From CAWAYH01 sp963786195 (GTDB lineage Bacteria; Acidobacteriota; Vicinamibacteria; Vicinamibacterales; 2-12-FULL-66-21): 64,000 nucleotides of DNA. The notes under the pieces are model-generated. The model saw nothing but the letters and a program-made list of their open reading frames with translations. It searched no databases and was not told where the DNA came from. Shown piece after piece: positions 28,642 to 37,826 of this stretch (position 1 is the stretch's first letter; the number at the start of each line of letters is the position of its first letter). The DNA is taken from NCBI GenBank assembly GCA_963786195.1, contig CAWAYH010000006.1:806001-870000 (forward strand), in the 5' to 3' direction. Both the position numbers and the translations under genes were made by a program.

Positions 28642-29451
28642 CCACGAGCGCGCGCGTCGCATCGGTCGCGCTGCTGCTCATAGTCGTGGCGTCCTCGCCG
28701 TGCGCCGCGCAGATCTCCGTCGAAGCCTCGCCCGCTCAGAGTCGAGATGCAGGGCAAGCCGGGCGGGTCGACCACGCAGGCGGTGACGCTGACGAACATG
28801 GGCCAGGAAACAGTCAGAGTACGGACCACTCTTTCGGACTGGTATCTGTCGCGCGACGGGGCGCCACAGTTCGAAGAGCCGGCGCAGGAGCGCGCCTACA
28901 CGGCCTCGTCGTGGGTGCGTTTCGCGCCGCCCGAGTTCGTCCTCAAGCCGGGCGAGCAGGGCACGGTCCGGTTCACGGTTCAGGTCCCGCAGACCGTCGA
29001 GCCCGGCGGCTATCGCACCGGCCTGCTCTTCGACTTCAGTCCGGAAGGCCGCGCGCCAAGCGAGCGGACACGGCAGGTGAACGTCAGGAGCCGGATCGCC
29101 ACGCTCATCTACGTCCACGTCGGGCAGCCGCCGGTGAACGTCGAGCTGACCGCCCTGCGCGTGCGGGCCATCCCCGAGGAGACCGAGGTTGTCGCCACCC
29201 TCAAGAACACGAGCCGCCGGTCGGTTCGCACGAAGGGCACGCTGGTGCTTCTTGATCAATCGGGCACGGTCGTCCGCCAGCTGTCGGTGCCGGACGTGCC
29301 GGTCCTCCCCGAAAGCGAACGCGAGGTCGCAGTACCGACCGCTGATACCACGAAGGGACTTCCGGCCGGCGACTATCGCGTCGAGCTGAGAATCGACGTC
29401 GGGCAGGCCGCGGTCCTCGTCGGAGAGACGACGCTCACCATCGGGCGGTAG
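28638..29451 (+). CDS. Periplasmic pilus-chaperone-like protein (one frameshift)
   Basis: The GTG start at 28638 gives MTTSARVASVALLLIVVASS and a signal peptide ending CAAQ. After a frame change near 28735 the mature protein reads PGGSTTQAVTLTNMGQETVR, WVRFAPPEFVLKPGEQGTVR, then TVEPGGYRTGLLFDF. This is the Ig-like beta-sandwich pattern of pilus-assembly chaperones, in which FAPPEFVLKPGEQ corresponds to the conserved 'P.....L.PG..Q' segment. A second Ig-like half (VNVELTALRVRAIPEETEVV) follows. It sits directly between the pilin-like genes and the barrel-like gene, the arrangement of chaperone-usher operons. Function is inferred. Confidence 0.65.
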
Positions 29452-29458
29452 TCCTGAG

Positions 29459-32077
29459 ATGCGCTGGCTTCTCACGAGGCGCGGTCCGGCGGTCGGTCTG
29501 CTGGTCATCGTCTGCGGCGTGCCGGCCCCCGCCTCGGCACAGCAGGGTTCGCTGCAGGTCACCGCGGCGACGCAGACCGTTCACGGCGATCCGTCCCGCA
29601 TCGCCGGCTATCAAACATTCGAGCCGGACTTCGGCGTGAGCTGGCTGCAGCCGGGCACACGGTTCGGCATGTTTCAGATCGAGTTGCGCGGGACACGACG
29701 CGAGGGCCGGCCGCATCTGGGGAAAGCGTTCCTTTCGCTCCGCGACTTCAAGCGCAACGGCGTCGCCTGGTCGTTCGAAGCCGGCGACACCTATTTCACG
29801 CCGGCCATCGGCGAGTATCGATTCAGCAACCTCGCAACGCCGGCGCTGACGTTTGCCGGCGCCAGCGTGAAGGCTCAGACACCACGGACGGTGGTGACGG
29901 CCACCGCCGGCCGCTCGACGGCGTGGCGCAACCTCTTCGGAACCGACCCGGACACGCTCGATCAGAATCTTGCCGTCGCCCGCGTCGCGCACAAGGCGTC
30001 GGACCGCGTGGAAGTCTCTGCACGCGCATCGTTCATCCGTACCGATGACCTGAAGGAGTTCGGGTACACGATCGACGCCAGCGATCAGGGCGGAGCCGCG
30101 ACGCGCATCATCGTGACGCCGGCTCTGCACGTCGTCGGAGACGTCAGCCTCGTGTCGTATCGCCGGCGGGGCGAAGACACGCGCGAGATGGACGGCTCGG
30201 GTCTCGTCGGCGCCAGCTTTCTTCTCGGGCGCGGGTGGTTCCAGGTCAACGCGTCCCGGTTCTCCCCGGGCGAGCTGCCGCTTCTCAGTCAGCCGCTCAC
30301 CGATCGGCAGACGTTCTATGCCGGAGGGGAATACGACCTGCTGCCACGACTGCGTACTTTCGGCGGGTGGGAAGCGTTCAAGTCGAACCTGTACCCTGAA
30401 TCGGCGAGCTCGATCTCGACGACGCGGCCGGCGACGGACGGCGTCCGCGGCTACGGCGGCGTACGCGTGCCGCTGGGCTCACGATCGAACGTCGCGCTGC
30501 GGCTGGAAGGCGGCGACCGTCGCGCGCGGTACGTGGGCACCGAGCTGACGCGCGTCAGCGATACGGGAAGCATGACCGCCGAGTGGCAGACAGGCATCGG
30601 CGCGGTCAACGCGCTCGCGCGATTCTCCCGCCGGGAGAACGTGGAGTCGGCGAGCCTCGACGGCACGCAGACGGTCAACGAAACGTCCGGGCACGTCTAC
30701 TTCAACCCGACGCAAACCCTGCAATTCTTCGGCAACGCCACGGCGAGCAAGACGTCCACCGCCAGCAACGGCGGGAATACCCACTGGCAGTTCGGCGGCG
30801 GCGGCCAGAGTCAGCTGTTCAAGCGCAGCCTGTGGCTGCGCGGCGAGGCCACGGTGGGGCGGAACATCGATCTGCTCTCCTCGCTGGTGATGCCGCAGGA
30901 ATCGCTGAACATCGGGCTGAACGGCACGATCGGCCGGCGCACGATCGTCGGCTTCAACTTCTTCGCCGACCAGCTGTCGGTGCCGAACTCGGACCATGGA
31001 TCCTGGATCTCCCGCACGAGCCTGCGCGTGACGCGCAGCTTCGACACCGGATCGCCTCGCACGGCGGCGTCGGTCGTGGGATTCGGGCGTCACAGCGGAA
31101 CCGGATCGATCGCCGGCCTGGTCTTCACCGACTGGAATGCGAACGGCCTGCAGGATCCGGACGAGCCGCCCATCGAGAACATCCCGATGCGGCTCTCGAT
31201 GCTCGGGAACGCGGCGACCGGGGGCCGCGGCGAGTTCGCGTTCGTCGACGTCCCGATCGGGCTGCATCAAGTGGGGATCGATCTCCCGGCGCTTCCGGTG
31301 GACTTCGACCCGCCGGCCATCGCGCAGGTGCAGCTGCAGCTCGGTCGCGGAGAGACGAAGCGTGTCGCGTTCGGACTCGTACCGCTTGGAGCGGTCGGGG
31401 GCCGCGTCGTGCTCGACGCCAACGGCAACGGCACGGCTGACGCCGACGAGACTGCGGTCGAGGGCGCCGTCCTCGTCCTCGATTCCGGCGCGAGATCGGA
31501 GCAGCTTCGCAAGGGACGCTTCCGGTTCGAAGCCGTGCGAAGCGGCGCGCACACGATCGCGCTGCTCCGCGATTCGCTGCCCGATGGCGCGTCGGTCGTC
31601 GGCAGCGAAGAAGTTCCGATCGCCCTGACTCGTCACCAGCCGTCTGCCGACGTGCTGTTCCTGATTACCATCCAGAAGCGTCCGGAGGTGCGAACGGTTT
31701 TCACGCCCACGGTGCCGCGTCCCGAGCCCGCCCCGCGATCGACAGCACCTCGAGGAGGAAACGCAGCCGTGCCTCCTCCACGTGCGCCAGCACGGAGTGC
31801 CAATGCCGCTCGGTCGAGCACGGTGTCGGGCGAGCGCTTCGCCATTCAGGTGGCCGCCTTCGACGATCCTCATCGGGCGAAGACGTTGGCGCGCGAGCTG
31901 GAATCAGCCGGCTACCCCGCGTACATCGTCGAACCGCCCGCATCGGACCCTGATGCTCCCTACCGTGTCAGGGTTGGCCGGTACGCGTCACGAGACGAAG
32001 CCGCCCGGGCCGTTTCCGAGCTGGAGAAAACTCGCGGCGCGAAACTCTGGGTGATTCGAGAATCTACGAAGCGTTGA
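29459..32077 (+). CDS. Large outer-membrane barrel-like protein with SdrD-B-like and SPOR domains
   Basis: The 872-residue intact frame starts 7 bases after the chaperone-like gene and has a signal peptide (GLLVIVCGVPAPASAQQ). Residues 30-520 are beta-rich with many amphipathic strands (LRTFGGWEAFKSNLY, VALRLEGGDRRARYVGTEL) and read like an outer-membrane barrel. It is usher-like in position, but I do not see the N-terminal, plug or C-terminal signatures of classical ushers. Residues 545-690 hold two SdrD-B-like domains (GSIAGLVFTDWNANGLQDPD, GGRVVLDANGNGTADADET). A Pro/Ala/Arg linker follows, and a C-terminal SPOR domain (RFAIQVAAFDDPHRAKTLAR) that binds denuded peptidoglycan. The convergent gene overlaps its last 14 bases. 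Confidence 0.7.
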   Translation: MRWLLTRRGPAVGLLVIVCGVPAPASAQQGSLQVTAATQTVHGDPSRIAGYQTFEPDFGVSWLQPGTRFGMFQIELRGTRREGRPHLGKAFLSLRDFKRNGVAWSFEAGDTYFTPAIGEYRFSNLATPALTFAGASVKAQTPRTVVTATAGRSTAWRNLFGTDPDTLDQNLAVARVAHKASDRVEVSARASFIRTDDLKEFGYTIDASDQGGAATRIIVTPALHVVGDVSLVSYRRRGEDTREMDGSGLVGASFLLGRGWFQVNASRFSPGELPLLSQPLTDRQTFYAGGEYDLLPRLRTFGGWEAFKSNLYPESASSISTTRPATDGVRGYGGVRVPLGSRSNVALRLEGGDRRARYVGTELTRVSDTGSMTAEWQTGIGAVNALARFSRRENVESASLDGTQTVNETSGHVYFNPTQTLQFFGNATASKTSTASNGGNTHWQFGGGGQSQLFKRSLWLRGEATVGRNIDLLSSLVMPQESLNIGLNGTIGRRTIVGFNFFADQLSVPNSDHGSWISRTSLRVTRSFDTGSPRTAASVVGFGRHSGTGSIAGLVFTDWNANGLQDPDEPPIENIPMRLSMLGNAATGGRGEFAFVDVPIGLHQVGIDLPALPVDFDPPAIAQVQLQLGRGETKRVAFGLVPLGAVGGRVVLDANGNGTADADETAVEGAVLVLDSGARSEQLRKGRFRFEAVRSGAHTIALLRDSLPDGASVVGSEEVPIALTRHQPSADVLFLITIQKRPEVRTVFTPTVPRPEPAPRSTAPRGGNAAVPPPRAPARSANAARSSTVSGERFAIQVAAFDDPHRAKTLARELESAGYPAYIVEPPASDPDAPYRVRVGRYASRDEAARAVSELEKTRGAKLWVIRESTKR

Positions 32078-32525
32078 GCGTCAGGCCGATCGGCACGCGG
32101 TAGGTGCCGGGTGCCCCGCGGAGTGAGAACCGCAGCCGTCCAGTACGAACGCCTGCGCCGGCCCAGCGTGCAGCCGTCGACGGGAACGCGCCTTCTATTG
32201 ATACCGAATCCGCCGGTACGCCTTCCGTGCTGACGGTGAGAACCATTCCGGCGCCGTCCACCGGCAGGCTTGCCTGAACCTGCAGGATCGTTTCGGCGCC
32301 GGGCTGAACACGCACGCCTGCGCTGTAGTCCAGCGTGGCTTCAGCCGCCACCTCGGGATTCGCAATGTGGAACTCGAGAACCCGGGTCGACACCTGGAGC
32401 GACGTGCGCGTCTCGAAGTTCGCTCGGGCTCCAATCGTTGCGGTGGCAACCTGATCGGAGGCGCCGAGCGAGCTCGAGCACAGACACGACACGACCAGGA
32501 GCCCGAATACCGACACGGAGCGCAT
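32064..32525 (-). CDS. Small exported pilin-like protein 4 (convergent)
   Basis: MRSVSVFGLLVVSCLCSSSLG is a signal peptide; about 130 mature residues follow. The C-terminus GAPGTYRVPIGLTLNAS and the segments SLQVSTRVLEFHIANPEVAA and GRLRFSL match the beta-rich plan of the three pilin-like proteins at 27106-28641. It lies on the opposite strand and overlaps the end of the barrel-like gene by 14 bases, so it has its own promoter, near 32530-32690. That suggests an accessory or differently regulated subunit of the same apparatus. Confidence 0.6.
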   Translation of the reverse strand: MRSVSVFGLLVVSCLCSSSLGASDQVATATIGARANFETRTSLQVSTRVLEFHIANPEVAAEATLDYSAGVRVQPGAETILQVQASLPVDGAGMVLTVSTEGVPADSVSIEGAFPSTAARWAGAGVRTGRLRFSLRGAPGTYRVPIGLTLNAS

Positions 32526-32692
32526 AGTGCTGGGGGTACCAACGATCGTATTAGCCTTGACCTCATTCGCCTAGGCCTTCAGCGACAGCGAACTCTGAAA
32601 ATCCCGCGACTCGAAGGTACTCGACAAGACACGATGACCTCGCGAGGCTGACGGATTTGTCGTTGTGCTAAAATTGAACGTTTGTATCCGCG

Positions 32693-34411
32693 ATGATCCA
32701 GCTCTCCGTCGTCACCAAGTCGTTCGGGGATCGCACCCTGCTCGAATCCGTGAGCTGGCAGATCGACGACCGGGAACGCGTCGGCCTCAGCGGTCCCAAC
32801 GGCGCCGGAAAAACCACGCTCCTCAAGATGCTCGCCGGGCTCGACGAGCCCGACAGCGGCAACATCATCAAGCCGGCAGCGCTCACCATCGGGTACCTGC
32901 CGCAGGACGGTCTCACTCACAGCGGCCGCACGCTGATCGACGAAGTCGGCCTCGCGTTCAAGCCGCTGCTCGACATGCGAGCGGAGATCGCCGATCTCGA
33001 AGAACGGCTCGGAGACGATTCCGTTCCGGAATCCGAGCACGCCGAGATGCTGACGCGGTACAGCGAGCTGCAGGAGGCCTTCCGGCGGAACGAAGGCTAC
33101 AGCGTCGACCTCAAGATCCACACGGTCCTTCGCGGCCTGGGATTCTCCCAGGAGGACCTGACGAAGCCGACCGAGACGTTCTCCGGCGGCTGGCAGATGC
33201 GCATCGCGCTCGCGAAGCTGCTGCTGGGGCGCCCGGGACTGCTGCTGCTCGACGAGCCGACGAACCACCTCGATCTCGACGCGCGGAACTGGCTCGAGGA
33301 GTACCTGATCGACTACCCGCACGCCGTCATCCTCGTCTCGCACGATCGCTTCTTTCTCGACGCCGTCGTCACGCGCATCACCGAGATCGGCCTGCGCAAG
33401 CTCACCGATTACGTGGGCAACTACAGCGGCTATCTCGTCGAGCGCGACGCGCGCATGGAGAGACTGCGACAGCAGAAGCGCGATCAGGACGAAGAGGTCG
33501 CGCGGATGAAGGCCTTCATCGATCGGTTTCGCTACCAGGCGACGAAAGCCGCCCAGGTGCAGAGCCGGATCAAGATGATGGACAAGATCGTCCCCATCGA
33601 AATCCCGCCGGAGCGCAAGCGCGTCCGCTTCAAGTTCCCTCCCTGCGCGAAGAGCGGACGCACCGTCATCGACCTGCGCGGCGTCGAAAAAGCCTACGGG
33701 TCCAGGCGGGTGTTCGAGGGGATCAACGTCCACATCGAGCGCGGAGATCGGATCGCGCTGATCGGACCGAATGGCGCGGGCAAGTCGACGCTGATGCGCA
33801 TGCTCTCAGGCGTCGAAGGCCCCGACCGCGGGACGCGCACCGAGGGGCATCAGCTCGTCATGCAGTATTTCGCGCAGGACGAGGCGACGCGGCTCGATCC
33901 GACGCTGACGGTCTACCAGACGCTCGCCGGCGACGCGCCGCACCACATGGTGCCGCACATCCGCAACATCCTCGGCGGCTTCCTGTTCTCCGGAGACGAT
34001 GTCGAGAAGCCGGTGCGCGTGCTGTCGGGCGGCGAGCGGACGCGCCTGGCCGTCGCGCGCATGCTGCTGCGGCCGTCGAACACGCTGCTGCTCGACGAGC
34101 CCACGAACCACCTGGACCTCGACTCGAAGGACGTCCTGCTGGAAGCGCTCGAGGACTTCGGCGGCACCCTCATCTTCGTTTCACACGACCGCTACTTCGT
34201 CGACAAGCTCGCCAGCAAGGTCATCGACATCGGGCATGGACAGGCACTCCTTTATCCGGGGAACTACGAGGAGTTTCTCTGGAGTCGACGCAGAGAAGGT
34301 GCTGGACGTGCCGAAGGTGCTGGAGGTGCTGGAGGTGCCAAGGCGCCGGAAGGTGCTGGTCGCGCTGGAGGTGCTGGGGGTGCCAGGGTGCCAGGGTGCC
34401 GAAGGTGCTGA
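32693..34411 (+). CDS. ABC-F family ATPase core, ended by an in-frame TGA within a repeat array
   Basis: ABC-F proteins are soluble twin-ATPase proteins that act on ribosomes in translation. The 572-residue frame has Walker A GPNGAGKT at residues 34-41, signature SGGW and Walker B LLLLDEPTNHLDLDARN, then a charged linker (RFRYQATKAAQVQSRIKMMD). The second half has GPNGAGKSTLMRML, LSGGERTRLAVARMLL and LLLDEPTNHLDLDSKD. After NYEEFLWSRR a Gly/Ala-rich run encoded by 9-bp repeats follows, ending in TGA at 34409-34411. The missing coiled-coil domain lies in the same frame at 34412-34756. The gene resembles the Uup/YheS group. Confidence 0.9.
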   Translation: MIQLSVVTKSFGDRTLLESVSWQIDDRERVGLSGPNGAGKTTLLKMLAGLDEPDSGNIIKPAALTIGYLPQDGLTHSGRTLIDEVGLAFKPLLDMRAEIADLEERLGDDSVPESEHAEMLTRYSELQEAFRRNEGYSVDLKIHTVLRGLGFSQEDLTKPTETFSGGWQMRIALAKLLLGRPGLLLLDEPTNHLDLDARNWLEEYLIDYPHAVILVSHDRFFLDAVVTRITEIGLRKLTDYVGNYSGYLVERDARMERLRQQKRDQDEEVARMKAFIDRFRYQATKAAQVQSRIKMMDKIVPIEIPPERKRVRFKFPPCAKSGRTVIDLRGVEKAYGSRRVFEGINVHIERGDRIALIGPNGAGKSTLMRMLSGVEGPDRGTRTEGHQLVMQYFAQDEATRLDPTLTVYQTLAGDAPHHMVPHIRNILGGFLFSGDDVEKPVRVLSGGERTRLAVARMLLRPSNTLLLDEPTNHLDLDSKDVLLEALEDFGGTLIFVSHDRYFVDKLASKVIDIGHGQALLYPGNYEEFLWSRRREGAGRAEGAGGAGGAKAPEGAGRAGGAGGARVPGCRRC

Positions 34412-34452
34412 GGGTGCCAAGGTGCCAGAAGGTGCCAGGGTGCAGGGAACGT
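34297..34452. repeat. Degenerate 8-9-bp tandem array, unit GTGCTGGAG/GTGCCAAGG, inside the ABC-F gene
   Basis: About seventeen units of AGGTGCTGG, AGGTGCCAA, GGTGCCAG and variants. In the ABC-F frame they encode a Gly-Ala-rich run (EGAGRAEGAGGAGGAKAPEG) and one variant unit, GGTGCTGAG, yields TGA. The same GTGCCARRG motif fills the array at 51049-51330. Confidence 0.9.
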
Positions 34453-34756
34453 CCAGAGCCCAGAGCCGGAAGCCGGGCGAAGCGCCCAGCATGACTACGC
34501 CGAGCGGAAGCGGGTGGAGGCGGAGGGGCGGCGGCTCAAGAAGGCGGCCGACGGGCGGCGGAAGCGCCTCGAGGAGCTGGAGGCTCGCATCGCGGACCGC
34601 GAGCAGGCTATCAAGGACATCGAGGCCTCGATGTCGGCGCCCGGCTTCTACGAGAACCACGAGACCGCCAAACCCGTCATCGAACGGCACCAGGCCCTCA
34701 TGTGGGAGGTCGGGGACCTGATGAGCCAGTGGGAGGCACTGCAGACAGAATTGTAA
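34412..34756 (+). pseudogene. C-terminal coiled-coil domain of the ABC-F protein, separated by the TGA
   Basis: Downstream of the TGA and in the same frame the sequence reads through the rest of the array into NVQSPEPEAGRSAQHDYAER, then LKKAADGRRKRLEELEARIA and QALMWEVGDLMSQWEALQTEL before a TAA. This is the antiparallel coiled-coil C-terminal domain found in Uup-type ABC-F proteins, where it helps bind nucleic acid or the ribosome. It has no start of its own with a convincing ribosome site. It would be made only by readthrough, re-initiation or if the TGA is a sequencing error. Confidence 0.75.
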
Positions 34757-34960
34757 TTACTGGTCATATTTGTAACTACCTCAGCAGCCATCCGTACCTG
34801 CGATCCCCTCAAAACATTAATGATTCATGCGCCCGGGTCGATCTGGGGCGGGGCATACCGTTTGCCCCCTCGCCGTCGGACCGCCGGGAGGAGTGCGCCC
34901 GAGGACTATTCCGCGGTTTCACTCGGCGCGCGGCAGAGAACGACGCGCCGTAAGTTCAAC

Positions 34961-36247
34961 ATGGAAATGCTCTTGGCTGATCAGGACCGCCCAATTACAA
35001 TATTGCCAGTCGAGCTCGGCTTCGCTGAACTCGCTGACGATCCCTCCCTGCCGATGCCAAGATCCCGCGGCGCCGAGCGTCGAGCCGTCGCCAATCAGTC
35101 CAAGACCGGAGCGACCGGCACGCGCGCCCGCAGCCGCGCCGCCAGGGCCGCGGTCGCCTCCGACGACTTCTACCGCGACATGGTCTGGAGCATGCGCAAC
35201 GGCGTGCTCGCCGTGACCATGGACGGGTCCGTGGCGGTGATGAACGACGTCGCGTACCGGATTCTGGGGATTCAGTCGAAGCCGTCGGACATCGGCCGCT
35301 CGTTTACCGCGGTTCTCCAAGGTCAGCCCGACGTGGCACGGATCGTCGCCAGCGCATTCGAGCTGTCCCATCTCCCGAACCGGGCCGAGCTGCGGCTGAA
35401 GAGCAGCGGCAAAGTCATCGGCTACACGATTTCTCAGGTCCGCGATCCGCGCGGCCGGCTCACCGGCGCGACGCTGTTCTTCAAGGACCTGACCCGCGTC
35501 GAGCAGCTCGAGGAACGGGAACGGCTGCGCGACCGGCTGGCTGCCCTCGGCGAGATGGCGGCCGCGATTGCGCACGAGGTCAAGAACCCGCTGGCCGGCA
35601 TCGAGGTCATGGCCGGCATCCTGAAGCGGCAGCTGCCCGCCTCGCAGGACGCGCAGTCGATCCTCGGCGACATCATCAAAGAAGCCAAGATGGCCAACGC
35701 CATCGTCCTCGAAGTGCTCGAGTTCGTGAGGCCGATCCGGCTGCAGGTCGAGCGGATGTCGCTGGTCGACGTGATTCGCGACGCGATCGCGCTGGCCGAG
35801 AGCCACGTGCGGCGCGGCGAGGTGAAGGTGAGCGTCGCGGTGCCGGCGAACATCGCGACGATCCAGGGCGATCCGCATCAGCTCCGTCAGCTCTTCACCA
35901 ACCTGCTGACGAACGCGTTCGAGGCGATGAACGGCAAGGGATCGGTCCGCATCGACGCGATCGAGCTGGCCGAGGAAGAGCCGCTGTTCGGCGGCGAGGG
36001 CCACGGCGGGCCGCAGGTGCAGGTCTCGGTGACCGACGATGGGCCGGGCGTTCCGGCCGATGTGGTCGATCGAATCTTCAGCCCGTTTTTCACGACGAAG
36101 CCGCAGGGTTCCGGGCTGGGCCTGGCGATCGTGCGGAAGATCGTCAACGCCCACGACGGGCGCATCGACGTGAGCGCGCGGCCGTCAGGGGGCACGCAGT
36201 TTCGAGTGACGTTGCCGGTGTCGGGGGAGCACGAGCTGTTCCGGTAG
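34961..36247 (+). CDS. Sensor histidine kinase of the NtrB type
   Basis: The ATG at 34961 begins MEMLLADQDRPITILPVELG; no membrane segment is visible, so the kinase is cytoplasmic. A PAS domain (MVWSMRNGVLAVTMDGSVAV) covers about residues 70-190. The dimerisation/phosphoacceptor box is GEMAAAIAHEVKNPLAGIEV. The ATPase domain has QLFTNLLTNAFEAM (N box), VTDDGPGVPADVVDRIFSPF (G1/F) and GSGLGLAIVRKIVNAHDG (G2). It is intact. An NtrC-type regulator follows after a heptad array, so the two form a two-component system acting on sigma-54 promoters. An earlier in-frame start at 34820 is less likely. Confidence 0.9.
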   Translation: MEMLLADQDRPITILPVELGFAELADDPSLPMPRSRGAERRAVANQSKTGATGTRARSRAARAAVASDDFYRDMVWSMRNGVLAVTMDGSVAVMNDVAYRILGIQSKPSDIGRSFTAVLQGQPDVARIVASAFELSHLPNRAELRLKSSGKVIGYTISQVRDPRGRLTGATLFFKDLTRVEQLEERERLRDRLAALGEMAAAIAHEVKNPLAGIEVMAGILKRQLPASQDAQSILGDIIKEAKMANAIVLEVLEFVRPIRLQVERMSLVDVIRDAIALAESHVRRGEVKVSVAVPANIATIQGDPHQLRQLFTNLLTNAFEAMNGKGSVRIDAIELAEEEPLFGGEGHGGPQVQVSVTDDGPGVPADVVDRIFSPFFTTKPQGSGLGLAIVRKIVNAHDGRIDVSARPSGGTQFRVTLPVSGEHELFR

Positions 36248-36250
36248 ACC

Positions 36251-36320
36251 GGTTGTCGGTTTTCGGTTTTCGGTTTTCGGTTTTTGGTTCTCGGTTTTTG
36301 GTCCTCGGTTCGCGGTTCTC
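36251..36320. repeat. Heptad tandem array, unit GGTTTTC
   Basis: Ten contiguous 7-bp units with no spacing error: GGTTGTC, GGTTTTC three times, GGTTTTT, GGTTCTC, GGTTTTT, GGTCCTC, GGTTCGC and GGTTCTC, followed by degenerating copies to about 36345. It lies between the histidine kinase stop and its partner regulator. Confidence 0.95.
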
Positions 36321-36389
36321 CGTGGGGTTCGCGGGTGGGGGTTCGAGGTTCGGAGTTTGCACTTCAGCGTTGCATAGAGAGGCTGACCA

Positions 36390-37793
<1,404 letters not shown>

Positions 37794-37797
37794 GACA

Positions 37798-37826
37798 AGC
37801 TGAGAGCTGATCAGCTGATAGCTACG
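37798..37826. repeat. Short heptad array, unit AGCTGAG
   Basis: AGCTGAG, AGCTGAT, AGCTGAT and AGCTACG with a one-base spacer, between the regulator stop and the recombinase stop. The same unit builds the arrays at 45603-45691 and 58349-58376. Confidence 0.8.

Noticed and set aside
29459..32077. Classical fimbrial usher (FimD/PapC family)
   Set aside because: Position fits, but I cannot see the usher N-terminal, plug or C-terminal domain signatures; recorded as barrel-like instead.
34409..34411. TGA recoded as an amino acid (selenocysteine, or tryptophan by an altered code)
   Set aside because: TGA serves as a normal stop in many genes here (hslU, nadD, ADOP), and no selenocysteine context or element is evident; truncation or sequence error is simpler.
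36251..36345. CRISPR array
   Set aside because: Units are contiguous 7-mers without spacers; none of the arrays has repeat-spacer alternation, and there are no cas genes.
36335..36360. tRNA T-arm-like GGTTCGAGG
   Set aside because: It belongs to the decaying GGTTTTC heptad array; no cloverleaf can be drawn around it, and I found no tRNA elsewhere.
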